This document shows positions 25,721-35,700 of a DNA stretch of 64,000 nucleotides, one piece after another. A program made the translations under genes and the position numbers. Positions within the stretch are counted from its first letter, which is position 1. The number at the start of each line of letters is the position of its first letter. The notes under the pieces were generated by a model. That model had not been told where the DNA came from, did no database searches, and saw only the letters and a program-made list of their open reading frames with translations. Source of the DNA: Pseudonocardia alaniniphila (GTDB lineage: Bacteria; Actinomycetota; Actinomycetes; Mycobacteriales; Pseudonocardiaceae); the NCBI RefSeq assembly GCF_022524485.1, contig NZ_JAKXMK010000004.1, forward strand, positions 1 to 64,000, given 5' to 3'.

Positions 25721-27163
25721 GTGGGATTCATCGAGAAGTTCGACCTGTGGACCGAGGAACAGCAGGAGGCCGCTCGTGCCGTCCTCGCCAGGGTCGACGA
25801 CGAGGGCGTGCGGTCCATCCGTGTGTCCTTCGTGGACCAGCACGGGTTGCTCCACGGGAAGACGATTCCCGCGAGCGGGTTGGCCGCCGTGTTCCGCGGC
25901 GGCATCAGCTGCGTGTCGACCCTGCTGTCGAAGGACACGTCCGGCACCACCGTCTTCGCGGCCTTCGACGCCGACGGCGGACTCGGGGTCGCCGAGATGG
26001 CCGGTGCCGCCGACATCGTCATGGTTCCGGACCCGACGACCTTCCACCTCGTCCCGTGGGCGGGCGAGACCGGCCGGGTGCTGTGCGACCTGCGCTTCCA
26101 GAACGGTGAGCAGGTGCCCTTCTGCAGCCGCGGGGTACTGCAGAAGGCCCTCGACCGTGCCGGAGCCGCCGGGTACGGCTACCTGACCGGTCTCGAGATC
26201 GAGTTCCACCTCTACCGGCGGGCCGAGCATTTCCCGAACGCCGACGGCATCGGCAGGTGCACGTTTCCGACGCCGGTGGAGCCGATCAACCAGGGCAACC
26301 AACTGCTCAGTGACGACCGCGGCGACGAGGTCGAGCCGGCCACCCGGCGGATTCGCGAGGCGCTGGACCGGATGGGGATCGAGCTGCGCAGCATCGAGGT
26401 GGAGTACGGAGCCAACCAGCTCGAGCTCACACTCGACCCGATCGCCGGGCTCGGCTCGGCCGATGCCATGGTGCTCCTGCGCAGCACGATCAAGCAGGTG
26501 GCGCGGCGGAGCGGCTACCACGCCACCTTCATGTGCCGCCCGCAGCTCACGGACAGCAAGTCCAGCGGCTGGCACCTGCACCAGAGCCTGATCAGCGCGG
26601 GCGCCGACGGCGGGCGCAACGTGTTCGTGCCGGGCGACGGCGAGGGGCCGATCTCGCCGGTCGGCCGGCACTTCGTCGCGGGTCAGCTCGCCCATGCGAG
26701 CGCGGCGTGCGTGTTCGCGAACCCGACGATCAACGGCTACAAGCGGTTCCAGCCGTACTCGATGGCCCCCGACCGGATCGCGTGGGCGCGCGACAACCGA
26801 GGCGCGATGATCCGGCTCGTCGGCTCGGCCGAGGACGGCACCACGCACCTCGAGAACCGGATCGGCGAGTCCGCCGCCAATCCGTACCTGTACATGGCCT
26901 CCCAGCTCCACTCCGGTCTGGAGGGGATCGACGCCGCGCTACCGCTGCCGCCCTCGGCCGATGACCCGTACACCACCGAAGCCGGGCGGTTGCCCGCCAA
27001 CCTGCGGGAGGCCGTCGACTCGCTCGAAGCCGACGCGGGCCTGACCAGGGCGATGGGGGAGCAGTTCGTCGGGTACTACGCCGCGATCAAACGAGCCGAG
27101 ATCGCCCGCTTCGAACGCACGGTCACCGACTGGGAACAACGTGAGTACTTCGATCTCTACTGA
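25721..27163 (+). CDS. glutamine synthetase-like gamma-glutamyl-amine ligase
   Basis: 480 residues with the glutamine synthetase fold. Metal and nucleotide motifs are visible: GLEIEFHLY near residue 157, NQLELTL near 233, GWHLHQSL near 283 and HLENRIGESAANPYLY near 376, with a conserved Arg stretch around DRIAWARDN. Members outside central metabolism ligate glutamate to amines, for example gamma-glutamylanilide synthase (TdnQ/AtdA1) and PuuA. Between an oxygenase and its reductase, the likely role is to activate an amine substrate with ATP and glutamate. The chemical identity of the amine is not shown by sequence. Confidence 0.85.
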   Translation: MGFIEKFDLWTEEQQEAARAVLARVDDEGVRSIRVSFVDQHGLLHGKTIPASGLAAVFRGGISCVSTLLSKDTSGTTVFAAFDADGGLGVAEMAGAADIVMVPDPTTFHLVPWAGETGRVLCDLRFQNGEQVPFCSRGVLQKALDRAGAAGYGYLTGLEIEFHLYRRAEHFPNADGIGRCTFPTPVEPINQGNQLLSDDRGDEVEPATRRIREALDRMGIELRSIEVEYGANQLELTLDPIAGLGSADAMVLLRSTIKQVARRSGYHATFMCRPQLTDSKSSGWHLHQSLISAGADGGRNVFVPGDGEGPISPVGRHFVAGQLAHASAACVFANPTINGYKRFQPYSMAPDRIAWARDNRGAMIRLVGSAEDGTTHLENRIGESAANPYLYMASQLHSGLEGIDAALPLPPSADDPYTTEAGRLPANLREAVDSLEADAGLTRAMGEQFVGYYAAIKRAEIARFERTVTDWEQREYFDLY

Positions 27164-27170
27164 GGACCGA

Positions 27171-28115
27171 GTGACGACGACGAGCCTGCGCGTGACGCGA
27201 GTGACTTGGGAAGCCGAGGGAGTGGTCGGGGTCAGGCTGTCCACACCGGACGGCAGCCCACTGCCGCCCTGGGAGCCCGGCGCGCACATCGACGTCCGGC
27301 TGCCGTCGGGGCTTGCCCGTCAGTACTCGCTGTGCGGAGACCCGCAGGACCGCAGGCACTACGAGATCGCGGTGCGGCTCGAAGTCGCCGGACGAGGTGG
27401 TTCCGCGGAGATCCACGGCACCGCGCTGGTCGGCCGGGAGCTGATGGTGACCGACGTACGCAACCATTTCCCGCTCGATACCGCGGACGAGTACCTCCTG
27501 ATCGCCGGCGGCATCGGGATCACGCCGCTCGTCCCGATGGCGCGGGCTCTCGCGGAACGCGGTGCCGAGTGGGCGGCGGTCTACTGCGGCCGTGGCGCGG
27601 AGACGATGGCGTTTCGCCACGAGCTCGTGGCCGTCGGCGGAGATCGGGTCCGGTTCGTCGACACGACGCAGGAATCGCGACCCGACCTCGAGGCGATGGT
27701 CGGTCGGCTCGGGCCGGGCGCTGCCGTCTACTGCTGCGGCCCGGCGGGCCTCATCGACAGCGTCACCGAGATCTGTGACGGCGTGGGCGTGCACTGCGAG
27801 AGCGAGCATTTCGGTGCCGCCACCGCGCAGCCCGATGCCGACTCCGGCGAGGAGGTCGAGCTCGAACTGCGCCGGTCCGGTACGACCGTGGTGGCAGCCG
27901 CGGACACCACGTTGCTGCAGGCGATCCGTGACGCGGGCGTCGAGATCGAGTCCGACTGTGAGGAGGGCTACTGCGGCACCTGCGAGACCCGCGTCCTCGA
28001 CGGTGAGCCCGACCATCGGGACGTCGTGCTCTCGAAGGCGGAACGAGCGTCCGGGCGGACGTTCCTGCCTTGCGTGAGCCGCGCGTGCGGCCGCAAGCTC
28101 GTCCTCGATCTCTGA
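27171..28115 (+). CDS. VanB/phthalate-dioxygenase-reductase-type oxidoreductase
   Basis: 314 residues in the order flavin domain (RQYSLCGDPQDRRHYEIAV near 50), NAD domain (LIAGGIGITPLVPMARAL near 112) and C-terminal plant-type [2Fe-2S] domain (CEEGYCGTC near 263, fourth Cys in LPCVSRAC near 300). All four cluster cysteines are present. It should pass electrons from NADH to the Rieske oxygenase of the operon, possibly to both Rieske enzymes. The GTG at 27171, after GAGG, was chosen over one overlapping the ligase gene. Confidence 0.88.
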   Translation: MTTTSLRVTRVTWEAEGVVGVRLSTPDGSPLPPWEPGAHIDVRLPSGLARQYSLCGDPQDRRHYEIAVRLEVAGRGGSAEIHGTALVGRELMVTDVRNHFPLDTADEYLLIAGGIGITPLVPMARALAERGAEWAAVYCGRGAETMAFRHELVAVGGDRVRFVDTTQESRPDLEAMVGRLGPGAAVYCCGPAGLIDSVTEICDGVGVHCESEHFGAATAQPDADSGEEVELELRRSGTTVVAAADTTLLQAIRDAGVEIESDCEEGYCGTCETRVLDGEPDHRDVVLSKAERASGRTFLPCVSRACGRKLVLDL

Positions 28116-28205
28116 CCCCGGAGGATGCCCCGCGCGCACTGTTCACTCACGACAGCAGCACGACGTGGTGCCGGAACCTCGACGACTGACGCGAAGGAAT
28201 GGTCC

Positions 28206-29843
28206 ATGGCCTCTGCAGCATCCTCACCCGCCGTCGTGGCCGACACGGTGTACGTGAACGGTCACGTCATCACGCTCGATCCCGGCGCACCCACGGCCAC
28301 CGGGGTCGCGATCAAGGACGGCCGGTTCATGGCGGTCGGCGGCGACACGCTCGCGCGCACTCTCACCGGGCCGGACACGGAGGTCGTCGATCTCGGCGGT
28401 GCGACCGTGATACCCGGCTTCAACGACAGCCATTGCCACATCGAATGCGCCGGTCAGGCCGGGCTCGTCGTCGACCTCGCCGCCGTCCGCTCGGTCGCCG
28501 AGGCGCTGGAGGCCGTCCGGTCCTTCGCCGATTCCCGGCAGCCGGGCGAGTGGGTGACCGGAAGCGGCTGGCACCCGCTGGCACAGCTCACGGAGTCGCG
28601 CTATCTGACGCGTGCGGAGCTGGACGGGGCCGCACCCCACAACCCGGTCTACCTCCCGACCGTGGGGCACGTCGCCATGGCCAACTCATCGGCATTCGAG
28701 CACGCCGGCATCGACGACGGCACGCCCGATCCCGTGGGCGGGATCATCGGCCGTGACGAGGCCGGCCGGCCCACGGGCGTGCTCTACGAACGCGCGCTCG
28801 ACCTGATCGCGAACTGCATGCCGTGCTGGTCGGTCGAGCAGCTGGAACACCAGTTCGTCACCGGTCTCGCTCACGCGAACAGGTTCGGCATCACGAGCGT
28901 TCTGCAGCCGTGGCTCTCCTCGTCGGGTATCCGAGCGGTCCAGCGACTGATGCTCGCGGGTCGGCTGACCGCACGGATGGGCGTGATGTGGATCCCCGAG
29001 CCGTTGGTGACGATCGACGAGTGGGCGAGAACCATCTCCGGGAGCGGGGTGTCGTCCTGGTTCGGCGACGAGTGGATGAAGCTCGTCGGCATCAAGCTGG
29101 TCGTCGACGGCGGCATGAGCCTGCGCTCCGCGCTGATGCGTGAGGCCTATCCCGACTGTCCGCACCATCATGGGACGGCCACGTTGGAGCGCGAGCATCT
29201 CATCGATCTGGTGCTGACCGCTCAGGAGTACGACTGGCGCCTCGGCGTGCACTGCGTCGGTGACCGTGCCGTCGACTACGTTCTCGACGCTTTCGAGGCC
29301 GCGGACCGGGTCCGTTCGCTCGTGGGCTGGAGATACGCGCTGATCCACGGCAGCCTCGCCCGGCGGGACCAGCTCGAGCGCGCCCGAGCGCTCGGCGCAC
29401 GCCTGGAGCTGCAGCCGGCCTTCCTGTGGAACAAGGCCGCGACGATCGAGAAGTTCCTCGGGACCGAGACGACCAGCCGCGCCGTCCCGATGCGCACCGC
29501 GATCGACGTCCTGGGCATCGACAACGTCTCGATGGGCACGGACTACCCGACGAACGACCTGAACCCCTTCACCAACCTCTATCTCGCGGTCACCCGCAAG
29601 GACATCCGCGGTGTGACCTACGGCGCCGACGAGGCGGTGACCCGTGAGGAAGCCTTGCGCGCCTACACCGCGTCCGGGGCATTCGCCACGCGCGACGAAA
29701 CGATCAAGGGCACGATCTCGCCCGGCAAGCTCGCCGACTTCGCCGTGCTCTCCGACGACTACCTGTCGGTCGACGTCGAACGGATCAAGGACATCGAGGC
29801 GGTGCGGACCGTCGTCGGCGGGCGGGTGGTCTTCAAGGGGTAG
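28206..29843 (+). CDS. YtcJ-type metal-dependent amidohydrolase
   Basis: 545 residues of the amidohydrolase_3 family. Metal-binding signatures are FNDSHCHIE near residue 75, VHCVGDRAVDYVL near 350 and MGTDYPTNDLNP near 444; the N- and C-terminal strands form the small beta-sandwich (VYVNGHVITLD, ISPGKLADFAVLSDDYL). These enzymes hydrolyse amide or formamide bonds; several act on N-formyl or N-acyl aromatic amines. Here it could release an amine for the upstream ligase or cleave a gamma-glutamyl or formyl intermediate. GAAGGA precedes the ATG. Confidence 0.85.
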   Translation: MASAASSPAVVADTVYVNGHVITLDPGAPTATGVAIKDGRFMAVGGDTLARTLTGPDTEVVDLGGATVIPGFNDSHCHIECAGQAGLVVDLAAVRSVAEALEAVRSFADSRQPGEWVTGSGWHPLAQLTESRYLTRAELDGAAPHNPVYLPTVGHVAMANSSAFEHAGIDDGTPDPVGGIIGRDEAGRPTGVLYERALDLIANCMPCWSVEQLEHQFVTGLAHANRFGITSVLQPWLSSSGIRAVQRLMLAGRLTARMGVMWIPEPLVTIDEWARTISGSGVSSWFGDEWMKLVGIKLVVDGGMSLRSALMREAYPDCPHHHGTATLEREHLIDLVLTAQEYDWRLGVHCVGDRAVDYVLDAFEAADRVRSLVGWRYALIHGSLARRDQLERARALGARLELQPAFLWNKAATIEKFLGTETTSRAVPMRTAIDVLGIDNVSMGTDYPTNDLNPFTNLYLAVTRKDIRGVTYGADEAVTREEALRAYTASGAFATRDETIKGTISPGKLADFAVLSDDYLSVDVERIKDIEAVRTVVGGRVVFKG

Positions 29844-29889
29844 TGATCGTGACAGCCGGCGGAAGCGAACGGTGGCACGGAGGCCGACC

Positions 29890-30558
29890 TCAGCCGGACG
29901 ACTCGCCGGGCCAGAGCGGGAACGGGACGGTGACTCCGAAATCCTGACCCCAGCGGTTCCGGCTGCTGACCTCCTGCACGGGGCGCCGGTTGGCGGCCAC
30001 TCCCCAGCGTCCACGGGGGTAGCCGAGCGCGAGCATCGCGGTCATGCGCCAGCCCGCCTCGGTGGGCACCTCGAGCAACCGCATCACTCGTTCCGCCTCG
30101 TAGCGCAGCACGGTGGTGATGGTGCCGCCGACTCCTTCCGCGCGTGCGGCGAGCAGGGCGCTCCAGATGGCGGGGTAGATGTTCGCGCCACCGTGGTCGT
30201 CGATCGCGAACACGAACAGCAGCAGGGGAGTCTCGGCGAAGTGGTCGGTGAAGTAATCCCCGGACGTCGTGATCCGGCGCATCGTCTTGGCGTGCGCTTG
30301 CGGGTCGTGCAGCGGCTGCGCGAGCTCACCGGCGGCGATGTCGGCGTACTCACGGGCTCGGGAGCTGCGGTAGATGGCCGCGAGCTCGGCTTTCGTGGCC
30401 GGATCGTCGACGGCGAGGAAGTGCCAGCGCTGGGTGTTGCCGCCGTTGGGTGCCCGGATCGCGGCGTCGAGGATCCGGGCCTGGATCTCCAGCGGAATCG
30501 GATCGGGGTGCAGGCGGCGCATCATCCGCGTGGTGTACAGCGCCTCGTGAACATCCAT
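29890..30558 (-). CDS. nitroreductase-family FMN protein (copy B)
   Basis: 222 residues, sharing long identical blocks with copy A at 21990-22655 (AAIRAPNGGNTQRWHF, TTVLRYEAERV). GGGAGGG precedes the ATG. It is read from the same strand as, and 22 bases after, a TetR gene, so the two are likely co-transcribed. It converges on the amidohydrolase gene. Possession of two copies under different regulators suggests responses to different nitroaromatics. Confidence 0.85.
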   Translation of the reverse strand: MDVHEALYTTRMMRRLHPDPIPLEIQARILDAAIRAPNGGNTQRWHFLAVDDPATKAELAAIYRSSRAREYADIAAGELAQPLHDPQAHAKTMRRITTSGDYFTDHFAETPLLLFVFAIDDHGGANIYPAIWSALLAARAEGVGGTITTVLRYEAERVMRLLEVPTEAGWRMTAMLALGYPRGRWGVAANRRPVQEVSSRNRWGQDFGVTVPFPLWPGESSG

Positions 30559-30580
30559 CCCGACCCTCCCACCTGGAAGA

Positions 30581-31264
30581 TCACCGTGCGCGTTTGTCCG
30601 TGGCGCTGCCTCGCCGTCCGGCAGCGGTTCTCTTCGCGATCAACGGCCAGAGCGTGGCGACAACCGTCTCGGGCATCTCCTTCGTATTCTCGCCGCGATA
30701 GAAGGCGGCGAAATAGCCACCGAAGCACATCGTGGCGATGGTGTGTTTGTCGATCTCGTCGTGGACGGCGCCGCGTTGCTGGAGTTGCGACAGCACGTTC
30801 TCCACGAGCGTGACGCGTGGCTCGACTGCCTGCCTGCGGAGGATCTCGAGCAGTTCCGGGGTGTGGATCGCCTCGCTGGCGAAGTTGCCCATGAGCACCA
30901 TGGCGTTCGGGGTGAAGTACGCGGGATCGAGTCGGCGGACGGCCTCGACGAGGGCTTCGCGTGGCTCCATCCGGCTCGCATCGAGAGCGTATGTGTCGCG
31001 CTCCTGGCGGAAGCCGTAGTCCATCGCGTCGACGACCAGCTCGAACTTGGTGCTCCACCGCCGGTAGAGCGTGGGGCGGCTGACCTTGGCGTCGGCTGCG
31101 ATGTCGCCGATGGTCATCTGCGAGTAGCCGTCGCGGACGAGGCGGTCACGGGTGGCCAGGATGATCGCCTCGTCGAGCGTTGCGTCGCGGGGTCGGCCAC
31201 CGGTGCGCGGCCCGGCGGAGCCGGAGTCGGCGTGCTCGTTCGACGCTGCGCGCGCTCGGACCAT
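30581..31264 (-). CDS. TetR-family transcriptional regulator
   Basis: 227 residues. The N-terminal helix-turn-helix is MTIGDIAADAKVSRPTLYRR (about residues 50-70), and the C-terminal all-helical domain lacks a recognisable specific ligand family. GAGGTGGG precedes the ATG. It is followed immediately by nitroreductase copy B. A 51-base nested inverted repeat 46 bases upstream is a strong operator candidate, consistent with autorepression. Confidence 0.88.
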   Translation of the reverse strand: MVRARAASNEHADSGSAGPRTGGRPRDATLDEAIILATRDRLVRDGYSQMTIGDIAADAKVSRPTLYRRWSTKFELVVDAMDYGFRQERDTYALDASRMEPREALVEAVRRLDPAYFTPNAMVLMGNFASEAIHTPELLEILRRQAVEPRVTLVENVLSQLQQRGAVHDEIDKHTIATMCFGGYFAAFYRGENTKEMPETVVATLWPLIAKRTAAGRRGSATDKRAR

Positions 31265-31611
31265 GAACCCACCTCGTGGACGGTGCCAATGGCCGGACTA
31301 TATCCGAGTCGTTACAGGGAATGGCTGTTACGTTTTGAATTACAGCCACGACTTGTAACGAAATTAGAATGCCTTCGTCGGAGGGCCTCTCGCTGCACGA
31401 CGCGCTCGGCCGTGCCGGCGTACGTTGCCGCTTCGAGCCCTTGGCCGGTGCCGGGTACGAGGGCGCGGAGTTCGACAGCCCCGCCACGCTCGCATCGACG
31501 GCGGCCGGCCCGGCACCTGACCATGATCAGCAGATCGGGGTTGGAAACCGGGCAATACACGGCTACGAGGCCCCAATTGACGATCGTCACCGGGCAGACG
31601 GGTCGACCGAA
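31265..31611. other. 347-base gap upstream of the TetR gene
   Basis: The half nearest the TetR gene contains the AT-richer dyad at 31310-31360. The rest has open frames on both strands without ribosome sites or recognisable products. Confidence 0.4.
31310..31360. promoter_or_regulatory. nested inverted repeat, candidate TetR operator
   Basis: Outer arms CGTTACA/TGTAACG (7 bases) and inner arms GGCTGT/ACAGCC (6 bases) share one centre, giving a 51-base two-tier dyad in a locally AT-rich patch. Its left part is itself a near palindrome (CGTTACAG ... CTGTTACG, one mismatch), so two dimers might bind. It lies 46 bases upstream of the tetR-type start. Confidence 0.55.
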
Positions 31612-31785
31612 TCAGCCTCTCACCGCGTCATCGGACACCGTGTGCGGTCGTCGCGGCCGTGGTTCTTCGACCGGCCCGTCCACCTCGGCAAGCATCTCGC
31701 GCTTCCCCGCTTCGACCGCGGCCTCCCCGCCCGCCCGGGCGACGTGCTCGGCGCGGATCTCGTTCCAGGCTGTGTAGCCGGTCAC
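31612..31785 (-). pseudogene. truncated HTH antitoxin-like fragment
   Basis: A 57-codon frame starts YTAWNEIRAEHVARAGGEAA, the typical N-terminal helix of XRE antitoxins of RelE/HigB-type pairs, and continues VEAGKREMLAEVDG. The helix-turn-helix that should follow is missing, replaced by an unrelated Arg/Pro-rich tail. The GTG overlaps the stop of the preceding 36-codon frame (GTGA), preserving toxin-antitoxin operon geometry. It is probably a decayed antitoxin. Confidence 0.45.
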
Positions 31786-31892
31786 CGTCGTTCTTCCTCC
31801 TCCTGGACTCGCTCCTTGAGGTAACGCTCGTAGCGCTGTTCGGCCAGCGGGATCGCTGGCGATTGTCCGACGTGGTCGATCGAGGCGCACAT
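31782..31892 (-). pseudogene. short frame resembling the C-terminus of a toxin partner
   Basis: 36 codons, ending LAEQRYERYLKERVQEEEERR, a charged helix of the kind found at the end of RelE/HigB-type toxins. It is coupled by GTGA to the antitoxin-like fragment. Nothing upstream restores a full toxin domain. The assignment rests on context and helix character only. Confidence 0.3.
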
Positions 31893-31934
31893 CCGTCTGC
31901 CAGTGGATGACCTTGCCCCGATCGACCGGCTTCG

Positions 31935-32645
31935 TCAGATCCGGCGCGCTCGGGCGAGCCAGGCGGGCAGGTCGACCACGTCGCCGACGTGGCGGCCGAG
32001 GGCGGCCGCGTGGGTGTCGTGGACGATGACACCGCGATACGTGCTGGGTTGCAGGTCTTCCACGACCCATCCGTCCCCGAACGCCTCCCGGATCACCGTG
32101 TCGCTGATCTGAGGTCCGAAGCCCGGACCGGTGTCGGCCAGCGCGAGGACGTGCACTCGCGCGTCCCGGCGGCAGGCGCGATGCAGACTGCGCACGTATC
32201 GGGTGCGTTCCTCGGGACCGAAGATGTGGAACAGCGCGCTGTCGACGATCGTGTCGTAGGCCGTCTCGGGTACCAGCGCCAGCGCGTCGGCGACCTCGAA
32301 GCGGGCGGTGACGCCGCGCTGCGCGGCGTTGGCGCGGGCCTGTTCGATCGCGTGCTGCGAGGAGTCGATCCCGACGACGTCGTAGCCGAGCCGGGCGAGG
32401 TGGATGGTGTGCTCGCCGGTGCCGCAGCCGGGATCGAGCACCCGTCCGCGGATTCCTCCGCTGCTCTCCAGGGTGACGATCGCCGGCTGCGGTTCGCCGA
32501 TCACCCATGGCGCCGTGTGGGTCAGGTAGGCCTCGTCGAAGGTGCGGCGTGGCGGTGTCGCCCCGCCTGGTGCCGGCGCGTCGGCGACGTCCTCCCTATC
32601 GATCTGTCCGGCGGGGTTGTTGTGCTCGTCCTCGGTCAAACTCAT
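31935..32645 (-). CDS. class I SAM-dependent methyltransferase
   Basis: 236 residues with motif I GRVLDPGCGTGEHTIHLARL near residue 70, an acidic ribose contact in VVGIDSSQHAI, and YDTIVDSALFHIF. The arrangement resembles thiopurine/halide-type or UbiE-like small-molecule methyltransferases. No strong ribosome site precedes the ATG. It is divergent from the trypsin/STAND gene across 119 bases; a functional link is possible but not shown. Confidence 0.8.
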   Translation of the reverse strand: MSLTEDEHNNPAGQIDREDVADAPAPGGATPPRRTFDEAYLTHTAPWVIGEPQPAIVTLESSGGIRGRVLDPGCGTGEHTIHLARLGYDVVGIDSSQHAIEQARANAAQRGVTARFEVADALALVPETAYDTIVDSALFHIFGPEERTRYVRSLHRACRRDARVHVLALADTGPGFGPQISDTVIREAFGDGWVVEDLQPSTYRGVIVHDTHAAALGRHVGDVVDLPAWLARARRI

Positions 32646-32764
32646 GAGGCGACCGTAAAAGCTGAAGCGCAGTGCAGGTCAAGAGCCGGCTGCGCGGACT
32701 CGTTCTCCCTGACCGGGCGTAGCCGGTAGGTTGCGGGCCGTCCCGTTTGCGAGGAGTTCGTCTC

Positions 32765-35700
32765 GTGTCCGCCGAGTCCACCGAGCACGCGATCGGCATC
32801 GATCCGCGCCAGATCGCGGAGGTGCTCGTCTCGCTGCCCGGCGGCGCGGCGCGGCGGGGGTCGGGCTATCGGGTCGGCGCATCCGCGGTGCTGACCGCCG
32901 CGCATGTCGTGGCCGGGGCCGAGTCCGTCCGCGTCCGGTTCGATGCCGACCGGCCGGGGGAGTGGTGCACGCAGGCGCGGCGGGTTGTCGCCGACACACA
33001 GTCGGACGTCGCCGCGATCGTCATCGATCCGCCGCCGAGGTCCCCGTTCACTGCACCCGGCTTCGGTCACGTCGCGGACGCGGCGAACGAGCTCATGGTT
33101 CACGCGGTCGGGTTCCCGCGGTTCAAGCTCAAGGCCTACGAGCAGCCCGGCGCCCACGGCGTCTACCGCGACTCACATCAGGCCACCGGCACCGTGGCGG
33201 CACTGTCGAATCGCCGCTCGGGGACCTTCGAGGTGACCGTCCGGCCACCCGAGCGGGATCCGGATCTGATGGTCTCGCCCTGGGAGGGCATGTCCGGGGC
33301 GGCGCTGTGGGCCGGTGGCCGGATCATCGGCGTGGTCACCGACCACCATCGGTCCGACGGTCTCGCACGGCTGGCCGCCACCCGCCTCGACCGCCTCGTC
33401 CAACGGGCGACCGAGGGCTCCGAACCAGCTGTGACCGAGCTCCTGGCCGTTCTCGGCCTGCCGTCGCCGCCCCAGGAACTGCCGGGCGTCGACGCCCTGC
33501 CGGTGCCGGGTCACCTCGTGACGTCGTACCACCACCAGGTCGATGACATCGCACCGGAACGGCTGCTGGGACGGGAGGCCGAGCTCGCCGAGCTGATGGC
33601 GTTCGCCGCGAGCGACGAGTCCTACGGCTGGTGGCAGGCGGAGGCGTGGGCAGGCAAGACAGCCTTGATGGCGTGGTTCGCCCTGCACCCACCACCGGAC
33701 GTCGATGTGGTCGCGTTCTTCGTGGCGTCCGCGCTCGCGGGCCAGTCGGACAGTGAGGCCTTCCTCGAGGCGGCGTCCGAGCAGCTGACGTTCCTGTCGG
33801 GGCAACCGCCGGGCGCGCCGTCGACCACCGCTGCGCGGCGGCGCAACCTGCTCCCGTTGCTGGAGAGCGCGGCGCACCGCTGCCGTGACATCGGCCATCG
33901 GCTCGTGATCGTGGTCGACGGGCTGGACGAGGACACGAGCGCCGAGAGTGGCAAGGCGAGCATCGCGTCCTTGCTGCCTCGCCGTCCGCCCGAGGGTGTG
34001 CGCGTGGTCGTCACGAGCAGGCCGGACCGGCAGCTCCCCCTCGACGTGCCTGCGGACCACCCGCTGCACCGCTGTCACCGGCGATCGCTGCGAGCGTCGC
34101 CCCACGCCCATCACGACGAGGTCTTCGCGCGACGCGAGCTCCGTGAACGCCTCCGTGCCGGCGCACTGTCGGAGGACCTACTGGGCTTGATCACCGCGTC
34201 CGGCGGCGGCATCGGTCGCGACGACCTCGCCGAGCTCACCAGCTCGTCCCCGTTCGCGATCGACGAGCTCCTCCGCGGAACGTTCGGCCACACCGTCGGG
34301 ACGCGGGTGCAGCGGCTCGCCGGGTCCGAAGGGAGCGCAGGCGAGAGGCGGGGCTACCTCCTGGGTCACCGCACCCTCCGGGAGATCGCCGAGCAGGAGT
34401 TCGGCGCCCGGCTCAGCCGCTACCGGCAACGGGTGCATGCATGGGCCGACGACTACCGCCGTGACGGCTGGCCGAAGGACACCCCGCTGTACCTGTTGCG
34501 CGACTACCCGCGAATGCTCGCGATGGTCGGCGACGCCGCACGGCTCACCGCGCTCGCCGCCGACGCGAACCGCCACGATCGGATGCTGGACATCACCGGC
34601 GGGGACGCGCTCGCGCTCGACGAAATCGTTCTTGCCCAGTCGGTCAACCGGTGCAAGGGCGCCCCGGACCTCGTAGCCGCTGTGCTCCTCGCCGTGCGCC
34701 GGGAGGAGTTGGTCCGCCGCAACACCGAGATCCCGGTGCGGCTGCCGGCGGTATGGGCGTCGATCGGCCGGTTCACGCGTGCGGAGGCACTGGCGCGCGG
34801 CATCCCACGGCCCGGCAAGCGCGCCGCTGCCCTGGCCGGTGCGGCTGTCGCCGCGGCGGGCACCGGGCGTGTCGCACAGGCCGAGCAGCTCGCCGCCGGG
34901 ATCGACGATCCCGAACAGCGGGACTTGGCGCTCGCGGGCGTCGCTGTGGCGACGGCCCCGCACGACGTGGACCGAGCGGTACGCATCGCGCGGCGGATGG
35001 AGGGGGAACGTCGAGACTCCGCGCTCGTCCGGATCGCCTCCGCGGTGGCGTTCGCCGACCCGGGGCGGGCGATGGACCTCGTCGCCGGGATTGCTGCCTC
35101 GCCACATGCCGTGAACGCCCGCGTCGCGACGGCGGTTGCGGCTGTGGCCGCCGGCGATGTCGCCCTCGCGGAGTCCACCCTCGATGAGATCGTGCCGGCG
35201 TCTCGACGGACCAGGGCGTGGGCTGCGCTCGCTGCCGACCTCGCCGCCGCGGGCCGCATCGACCACGCCGAGGTCATCGCGCAGCACATACGCCGCTCCG
35301 GGGTACGGGTGCAGCTCCTCGCCCAGCTCACGCGGGCCGCCGCCGACCACCGCGACGACGCCGCGCTCCAGCGACTCCTCGTCGAACTGCGGCAGGCCGC
35401 CCGTGGCGCGGCGCACCAGGGCGATGCCATCGAGGTCCTGATCGAGATCTGTGGTGTCCTGCGACGGTGCGGCCGTGCCGAAGATGCGGCAGCGCTCGAC
35501 GCCGACGCCGAGTACCTCACGACCCAGCTCACCGACCCTGACCAGCGGGAATGGGCTGCGATGCGGCTCGCGGTGGCCCGGGCGGGGGCGGGGGACCCCC
35601 GGGCGGCCGACGCGATGATCGAACGACTCCCCGATCCCGACCGGGTGGCGAAGGCCCTCACCTCGATCGCCCTCACCGCCGCGCGCGACGGCCGGTTGGA

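Noticed and set aside
31369..31824. 151-codon rightward frame overlapping the antitoxin remnant
   Set aside because: No ribosome site, no recognisable domain, and it runs antisense over the better supported TA-like frames.
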